64,000 bases of DNA from Anastatus disparis (lineage: Eukaryota > Arthropoda > Insecta > Hymenoptera > Eupelmidae): the NCBI GenBank assembly GCA_017163975.1, contig JAFFSR010000035.1, positions 868,001-932,000 of the forward strand, read 5' to 3'. Under the pieces are notes generated by a model. The model was not told where the DNA came from. It did not search any database and was given only the letters and a program-made list of their open reading frames with translations. Below, piece by piece: positions 57,756 to 64,000 of this stretch. A program made the position numbers and the translations under genes. How positions within the stretch are numbered: the stretch's first letter is position 1; each line of letters opens with the position of its first letter.

Positions 57756-57863
57756 ATGGAGTACTTAGTAGATATGCAAGGCTTCAAACAGTCTGGCAAC
57801 GACTATATACTCAAAGAATTAGCTATAGTTTCTCTGAAAGGTAATTCTGAGCCTTTAGTACTT
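57756..57863 (+). pseudogene. 5' end of a further Maverick-linked gene
   Basis: MEYLVDMQGFKQSGNDYILK followed by ELAIVSLKGNSEPLVLLFE is a start I associate with a small protein often found next to Maverick capsid genes in Hymenoptera. Only about 36 codons remain: at about 57863 the sequence turns into CCCACA-family satellite (AAATCGTACAGCGGAATATT). Function unknown. Confidence 0.5.
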
Positions 57864-58395
57864 CTATTTGAAAAACTTAAAAATCGTACAGCGGAATATT
57901 ACATAAATCTTCCAGGAATATTCCACGAAATATTTCACAGAAAAATTTAAGTAATCTTTCAGTGCAATATTTGTTAAAAGATTTCAGGAAAATTTTATAA
58001 ACATTTCGCTGAAAGAACCCTAAAAACTTTACAATCGTACAGCGGACTACCCACACAGTGTGAAAGATTCTACTGAAATATTTCGAAATCTTCCACTAGA
58101 ATATTTCAATGGAACCTTCCATGCAGATTCTAGGAAGTCTTCACGGAATATTTCGAAAGATTCCACAAGAATCTTCCGTTGAAAGCTTCCAGGAATATAC
58201 ATGGAATATTTAAAAGAAATGTTTATAAAATTTTTCGAAATATTCCATGAAATCTTCACGGAAGATTTCTGGAATATCTCATGTAATATTACATGTAATG
58301 TTAATGAAATATTCTATGGGAGATTCCAGGAAGGTTCCATAAGCATTTCGCTGGAAGATCCCGAAAAACTTTAAAATCGTACAGCAGAACATGAT
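57863..58395 (-). repeat. CCCACA-family satellite fragments
   Basis: The first part (57863-58049) is about 1.2 units of the 151-bp repeat (landmarks ATCGTACAG near 57886 and 58034). At 58050 a CCCACACAGTGTGAAAG terminus begins a second fragment of GGAATATTCC words, which ends at ATCGTACAGCAG near 58385. This shows the family inserted into, and truncated, the Maverick block. Confidence 0.78.
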
Positions 58396-58401
58396 ATGTA
58401 T

Positions 58402-59408
58402 TGTTACGTTTTCACGTAACTGATTTATTATATTGTGGGTATCTTTTTATCACGACTAAGCTTGGTAAATCCAAGTTGTCAATTTGCGTGAAGGTAATTA
58501 ATTTAATAAGACGATAATTAAAATAAACTGTTTGATTTATTATTACGTTAGTCGCGAGAGAGAGAGAGAGAAATGTCTACTGTACTACTGGTGTAAAATT
58601 GCTGATACGTCCTCGCTGCGTCGATCGTGGATTCATGCTTCTCTATGCTCTGGTCTCGTTCTGGTAGGGTAGTAGGCCGCGGCGTGGTTCGCCCGGTGGT
58701 ATTTATACTTGCTGGGTTCGTTGTTTCCCACTTCTCTATTCTTCCAGAAGCTTCTACCTCGTGGCTTCTGTTTTTCCATGATTTACTCTGTTCGTTCCCT
58801 ACAGGTCTAAACTTGTCGGCTATTTCGTCATCATTTCTTTCGATCACAAGTTGTTGCTAGCTGGTTTCAGACGTCTAGTCAGCGCTTTCTTACTGGCTTA
58901 TTCATTTAGTTTAATATATTTCTTATACTTCTACGTTTTATTATTTTCTAGAATATTCCACCCGTAACACGTCTGAGGCCGCGGTATCGACGTCCTCATC
59001 AATTAATTACCTATATTGAAAAAAAATTTTTTTTTTTGGCTCTATATAATTATTAAGTATATCTTACCTATATATCTATGTGTAACTGTTACAATTTTTG
59101 TGTAGAGTTGTGTAGTGTACCTAATTTTTACAATACTATTCTACTTATTTCTCTCTCTCTCATTTAGTACATTATTATTTATTTGGTTTTATTTCTTTCA
59201 ATTTTCTGGAATTGTTTGTCTTCTTTCTTGGTAAAGTTTGGCATCTAGTATTTTGTTTAGTGCCAGCATCGAAACTTCCCTGTTTAAGGTTTGACTTGGT
59301 AACTCAGTCATCTCTATCTGCGATGTGGTTTTTTGTTGATGTTCCGGCATTATGTAGCTTCTCTGGATGGTGCTGATACCTGTGAACACTTTATTATGAT
59401 TAGTTTTA
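58402..59408 (-). repeat. Candidate LTR of the envelope-bearing retroelement
   Basis: On the minus strand the env frame is followed by GCCTGGGGGGCCCC (polypurine-like, near 59410-59423) and then about 1 kb of non-coding, locally GC-richer DNA that ends GTGAAAACGTAACA at 58402. Position after env and the purine tract suggest the 3' LTR. The partner LTR would lie beyond 64000 or is lost, so the limits are provisional. The 100-residue open frame at 58548-58847 has no recognised match. Confidence 0.45.
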
Positions 59409-59432
59409 AGGGGCCCCCCAGGCTTGAACTTT

Positions 59433-61076
59433 TCAAATTAAAATAATTAACAAGCCGATTGCTAAAAGCGTGGCTCCGGAGTAAGTTGCTGTATCAGTCA
59501 GTATTGTAAATTCATTAGCGATACCGTGATATTTGCTCAATTCGCGGGCTTTATTTATTATTTTTTGTAATTCATTCCCGACTCCAAGGGATCTTGTGGG
59601 TGTAATACCTTCATGAGGTATTATGTTTGAAATTTCTTTATTATTTAGTAATTCGTTTAATTCTTCAGTCTGGTCCGGTTGTTCGTCTTTAAGTATTTTG
59701 GTCAAGTCTAAGTGTGTTTCGTTAAATATGTGTGTCGTTATATTCAAGATTAACTCTGAGATAGCTACAAGCTTGACGTTGTTGGTGTATGCGCTGCATC
59801 CTGATGGTAGCTGTATTGTTCCGGTACCATCTATTTCCCACTGTTGTTCACCTTGGTGCTTACATTTTGTGGTAAGCTTTTCCTTTGTGCTCGTGGAGAA
59901 TAACCAGATGTTTGAGTTGTGTGTGCGAGTCCAAAAAGCTGTTTTTAGTCTTAATAACTTTATTCTGCAGGATAATACTTTCCTTGGTTTGTCTGAGGTA
60001 CTTAGTTTTATCTCGCATGCTGTACTTTCGTCAATGTTCCTTAAGGGTTCGACGTTCTTGCATATACGTAGTCGATTAATTTTCTTACAGTTGTTTACGG
60101 TTTCTGGACTCATGGGCATATATGTATTGTTCGTATGTACTGCGAAGTATTGTGTGTCTGGCCATAAATATGCGAATATTGATGTAACATTGATTTTGTT
60201 TTGTTTTATTGGTAATGGGGTTACCTTCATCAAGGTGTATTCTTTATGATCTATTAAAGGTATATTTATATAATTCACTAGTTGTGAGTCCATCATTATT
60301 ATTTACATTTCTGATATTTTTAAAATATCCATGATTGAGTCAGTTTGGTTAGACGTTGATGCAGTTTGTTCTTGTGATGATTCTTCTATTAATTTCATAG
60401 ATTTTTGTAATTGATCTGTATTAATAAATCGAGGGCGTATTATTCCTCTTGAAGCAAAAACTATTGTGTCTGTTGGGATGTGAATGTCTAATTCGTATTG
60501 CATAACGTTCTCTTCAAGTAGCTGGATAGCTGCTATAAAAGCAGATTGGTTCCATTCTTGTAGGTTTTTCTCTTTTATTTTTATGATGGCGGCTTCTAAT
60601 TCTCTTGCCTTCGTGTGCATGAGTCCGAATTCCTTGTATATTAGTTCGGTCTGATTCGCTAATAGCTCTGCTACATCATTTGTCCTGTTATTACTTTTTT
60701 CAATGAGGTTTCTGATTTCTTGTTCCGAGTCTTCATCGAGTGTACCGAATAGAAATTTACTTGCTTTTCCTATTGCAGAAAACCATGCTCATTTTACTCT
60801 TGCAGAGTAGCCTTTCTGGCCTCGTAGCATATCAATTATTCAATCGGTATTTTCTTGGGTATCGTCTATTTGTTGTATTAATTGTTCTAATTGTTGATGG
60901 TATTGGCAAGATTCGTTTACTTTGACTACTTTTTTGCAATCATCGTTTAGTATTTTCCAGTAACTTTTTAGTATATTTCCCTTTATGAAGAATGGTTTTA
61001 GATTTATATGCTGAATCACTTTCCATGATGCTGTAGTAGTTGCCAATTTTCCCAATTTTTCGATATATAGCCCTGG
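59433..61076 (-). pseudogene. env: Errantivirus-type envelope (fusion) glycoprotein, broken
   Basis: A single minus-strand frame runs from about 61076 to the stop just past 59433. It is broken only by a stop at 60840-60842, TGA at 60789-60791 and TAA at 60303-60305. It shows a cysteine-containing N-terminal subunit, a region near 60770-60800 where the cleavage site and fusion peptide would be (the Arg/Lys run is degraded), a helical stretch (LLANQTELIYKEF), and Cys-rich ectodomain segments (CKKINRLRICKN, GCSAYT). A C-terminal hydrophobic anchor (GATLLAIGLLIILI) closes it. This is the baculovirus F-like Env of gypsy/errantiviruses. No gag or pol of this element is in the window. Described as an old, inactive copy only. 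Confidence 0.75.
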
Positions 61077-61261
61077 ATTTTCTTATAGGTGTTATTTCTG
61101 GTTTGGCCGCATGTACGTTGGCCCCTGTGTACCTGCAATACGTCAGTCAGGTAATGTTATTTCCGAATTGCGGTTATTATTTAAAATTTTTGCTTATGGG
61201 GTTAAATTTGCGTTTAGTAGTTACTCGTCAATGTTTTTGGTGTTGTCTTACTCTTTGTTTA

Positions 61262-61880
61262 CTTAACGTATTTTTATAAATAATTTAATTAACAATGTTA
61301 ATTATTTATTATAGATAATAATTCTTAGTGCTGTAAGTGGTGTACCCTTAGTTGTAAAATCAGGGCCTATTCTGATTTTGATCTCCTTGTAAGTTTTGGA
61401 ACTATATGCTAATAAACAATTTATTATTTATGCCAGAATGTTTATAACCTTATACCGGAATTAAGGTATGTGTATATACTATATTTGTTTATCAGTCTCA
61501 TGTTTTTTTCACTTCTTTTTGTTTAAACAATTTAATTTGTTAATGATAATTATTAATGACGAAGTTGATTTTTACTGGAATGTTAGCTTGATGCTTAATT
61601 GTAAAATTACAGCTTTGTTTGGTTTCGATTAAGTCATTAGGTTTTGAGATAATGGCTTATAAACAATAAATTATTTATATGAAAATTGTTATAATATGAT
61701 ATTTGTATATGGATTTATTTATGAGACATGATTATATAGTTGTATTTATGCAACTTTTGAAATTCGATATAAACAATTTAATTTGTTAATGATAATTATT
61801 ATTATTTATTTTTATTTGGATATGGTTACAACCCTTATGCTTAATTGACAAATTACAGTATAATTGTATTTTAACTTTAT
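61262..61880 (-). repeat. Two to three diverged ~245-bp tandem units
   Basis: The landmark AACAATTTAATTTGTTAATGATAATTATT occurs at about 61525 and 61772, and a degenerate copy near 61285. The downstream words (GCTTAATTGTAAAATTACAG, GCTTAATTGACAAATTACAG) repeat with it. Spacing is about 240-246 bp. It precedes the env remnant on the minus strand. No ORF. Confidence 0.65.
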
Positions 61881-62195
61881 CTATTCATTTCCTTAATTGC
61901 TATTAGTGTATTTTTTTAATTGGTTTATTGTAAATTTATTTAAGAGTTTGCTTAATTTATAATTATTTATACTTTTAATTATTGATAACTTTCTACGTGG
62001 TTATATTACCGGTGAGTTTTTCTCTCTTCATATTTATTCTTGTATTTATTATATGTCATGCTTGATACTAATTTAATTTAAATTAAAAGTTGTTGCTTAT
62101 TCTAATTTACTATGGTCCTCTTTTCTTTCATGATTAATTGTAATTAACCTCTTTGCTTTTTGTATTTTTCTTTTATATGTATGTATATGTGTGTA

Positions 62196-62235
<40 letters not shown>

Positions 62236-63029
62236 AATAAAGGTAGCGTCTTATCGCGCTTGAGGCAGTTTTATGCTTCTTGCGTCGATATAGAATAGCA
62301 TTATATTTTTGTGTGTTCTATATGTGCAGTTAAAATCATATTTAAAACGGCTTTTATTAAACTTATTCTTTCATATTTATTGCTTCAATGTAATATTTCT
62401 TTGATTCTAGTAATTTAATGATTGGTGGAAAAATGAAATTTGCTATAAAAATTAATTAGTTCAATTAAGACAAATGATTGCTTTAATTTTAAATTACATT
62501 GATTCAATTAATAATTGGATTGTTTCAGTACATTTTATGGTCGTGATCAATCGATAATTTATTTGTTTACAATACACGAATTGCTGTTTAATAGGATATT
62601 TAATTTCATCAACTCTATATTTTTGCTTCAATATCTTACTTGTTTAATTTATTCAATTCAATGTTTTATTGATTCCATTAATTAATTATTTATTAATTTA
62701 TCTATGTTTAGATTAAATCAATTCTAAAATTAACTCAATAAAATCCCATAGATTTAATCAATAATTAATTTCTTTCTACTACATGAAACTGCTGTATAAT
62801 GAATTATTTAATTGCGTCAATTGAATGATTTCATTAAATAAAAAGTCCATTACTTCTATTAATTTATATAATTTATTATTTAACTTTGATTCTAAATAAT
62901 TAAAACGGTTAATTATTTCAATATTATATTTAATTATTCTGATTATTTATTTTATTGAATCAATTATGTATATAAAAAATAATTGAAATATTATTAAAAA
63001 TAAGAATTGATGTATGCGTTAAATATCGT
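61881..63029. other. AT-rich DNA with a (TA)n tract; no gene seen
   Basis: It contains a TA tract at about 62198-62231 and many ATTTAATTNNATC-like words (for example 62460-62960) that look like slippage-derived low-complexity sequence. I see no coding or RNA feature. Confidence 0.6.
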
Positions 63030-63745
63030 ATACAAAAAAATTGGATTTAGTTATCGTGTACGATAACACAGGCCAACATGGTTTTGTTGTCAAAAAGTGG
63101 AGGGTCATTTCCGAAGTAATTTTTTCCGTAGAATCCGAATCCGGGGTCCGAATTGCTCTATCACGTCAGGATTTTGAGATATTTGAGGTTTTTTACCCAA
63201 AAAATGGCGTTTTTGGCTACTTTTGAGGTTATGTACAGAAGAGACAAAATTTTTTGGGAGTTTTTTTTTAGTTGCATCTTATAGCACTACTCTTCCTCTT
63301 TAATTTAAGAGTCGCAGAGTTCAATTACGATTTTTCTACACCAAGTTACGCCAATTTGAAATTACGAGCGGGAGTCCCTTCGCCAATATTAAAACATGTT
63401 TTCTTTTTAATTTTGCCCCGTCTCACTTTGGAATTCCTTTAAGCATACATTTCTTTAGTGTGAATCATTTAGTATAATTTTGCCCCGTCTCATTGATATA
63501 CAATTTTTATTATTTGTACAAAAAAGACCATTTGTATTGATTCTGTATTTATTGTAATCGCAAATAAATCATTTTTTTAATAACATTTTAAGCAACAATT
63601 TACTAGATAGCTCTTAATTGTTCGTTCATGGTGCCTTATTTTTTGGAAAAAATTTTGTGAATATTTGTATTTGATCTGTTGGTTAACAACTCGCTGGAGG
63701 TATAAAGTATTAAATTAAATATTCTAACTGTTGATCATTTCAATA
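63030..63745. other. Region upstream of the terminal gene
   Basis: An open frame at 63041-63226 (GQHGFVVKKWRVISEVIFSV, ending in a Phe/Tyr-rich tail) is less AT-biased than its surroundings and may be a fragment of a dispersed repeat. I cannot identify it. TTTTGCCCCGTCTCACTTT at about 63411 recurs as TTTTGCCCCGTCTCATT at about 63478, a short direct duplication. No clear TATA box precedes the gene at 63746. Confidence 0.4.
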
Positions 63746-64000
63746 ATGACCTCGCGTAAGTGTTTAAATAATCCTGACAGCTTTTGCTACATTTGTAGTC
63801 GCTTCGTGTTCGCAAAAAATGCGATGAAAATCAATGAAACGATAAAAATATTTTATCTTAATTACTTCAATATTTCGATAACTAATCAGGATAAGTCTTG
63901 GGTTCCACATACGGCTTGTAAATCATGTGTTGAAACATTAAGACGTTGGTATAATGCCCATAAAGAAGTAACACCAATGCCTTTCAAAACTCCTGCAATT
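63746..64000 (+). CDS. N-terminal part of an uncharacterised arthropod Cys-rich protein (runs off the window)
   Basis: From ATG at 63746 the frame is open for 85 codons to the last base. It begins MTSRKCLNNPDSFCYICSRF and later reads DQDKSWVPHTACKSCVETLR, then MPFKTPAI. Paired CxxC motifs (residues 14-17 and about 62-65) plus the earlier Cys suggest a zinc-binding fold near the N-terminus. I recognise the pattern (K-C-L-N-x-P-D-S-F-C-Y-x-C, then DQDK-W-PH-xC-xxC) as a multicopy uncharacterised family widespread in arthropods, with no known function. It may be TE-linked or a domesticated gene. Codons here are less AT-biased than the flanks. Confidence 0.72.
   Translation, partial: MTSRKCLNNPDSFCYICSRFVFAKNAMKINETIKIFYLNYFNISITNQDKSWVPHTACKSCVETLRRWYNAHKEVTPMPFKTPAI

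Larger units (their letters stand above)
53022..57863. mobile_element. Late-gene block of a Maverick/Polinton (adintovirus-like) element
   Basis: A left-pointing pair (DUF8207-like, packaging ATPase) and a right-pointing series (PLA2-like/core, protease, penton-like, major capsid, one more gene) form the virion-gene set of Maverick/Polinton elements, which are endogenous relatives of adenovirus-like DNA viruses. Most genes have premature stops, so this is an old copy. Protein-primed polymerase B, the retroviral-type integrase and the terminal inverted repeats are not in the window. The block abuts the Helitron on the left and satellite on the right. Confidence 0.82.

Noticed and set aside
58548..58860. 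Two ~100-residue frames in the candidate LTR
   Set aside because: Opposite-strand frames over the same locally GC-richer DNA, no recognisable domain; more likely LTR non-coding sequence.
59623..60249. 208-residue plus-strand frame
   Set aside because: Antisense to the env remnant; its composition (Phe/Leu/Ser/Cys-rich) is that of a shadow frame.

Overview
This window is eukaryotic, very AT-rich DNA from an arthropod genome, most likely an insect. It carries solo and full LTR retrotransposons, a Helitron, a Maverick/Polinton-type element, piggyBac-like and mariner-like miniature elements, tRNA-derived SINE-like pieces and (TA)n microsatellites. Hymenoptera (wasps, ants) is my best guess because the Maverick-linked proteins look like families I associate with that order; this is recollection, not a search. 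Almost all of the window is transposable-element (TE) tissue. The only convincing non-TE gene start is at the extreme right (63746 onward), and it runs off the window.

Layout. 1-2950: a satellite-like array with a ~151-bp period that belongs to the end of a large element with CCCACA termini, cut by two small elements. 2951-5160: an inverted, decayed Helitron protein with two nested palindromic elements. 5190-22610: a >17-kb imperfect palindrome built from nested inserts. Its arms (9802-12640 and 18372-22456, plus 14712-15710 and 17405-18371) mirror each other. They are interrupted by a 4455-bp element (5345-9799, itself hosting three more elements), by a solo LTR with unusual repeated hairpins (15738-16992), and by a LINE fragment (19062-19701). 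22611-26189: AT-rich DNA with small hairpins and one 510-bp palindromic element.

26190-40579: a second CCCACA-type element with 330-bp tandem repeats. It is split by a 10,067-bp gypsy-like LTR retrotransposon (28122-38188) with two 1046-bp near-identical LTRs and an ATAC target duplication. That retrotransposon has an open gag and an open RNase H-integrase frame but lacks protease and reverse transcriptase. It also carries two unrecognised extra reading frames and has itself been hit by a third CCCACA element (30647-32444). 42113-44063 is a fourth CCCACA element. 44226-46452 holds two long palindromes separated by (TA)n.

46758-52900: a decayed Helitron with a Ulp1-like protease region, lysine-rich repeats, a HUH Rep domain and a Pif1-type helicase that is interrupted by a TTAA-flanked element. 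53022-57863: the late (virion) gene block of a Maverick/adintovirus-like element: a DUF8207-like gene, a packaging ATPase, a PLA2-like/core protein, an adenain-like protease, a penton-like protein and a double-jelly-roll-type capsid protein. Nearly all carry premature stops; no polymerase B or integrase is visible. 57863-58395: more CCCACA-family satellite. 58402-61076: candidate LTR plus an errantivirus-type envelope gene remnant. 61262-63745: AT-rich repeats. 63746-64000: start of an uncharacterised arthropod protein family.

The most notable threads are the 151-bp period shared by several dispersed CCCACA elements with an internal TATA-bearing core, the three LTR hairpins that share a 13-nt loop but have different stems, and the recent RT-less gypsy element.
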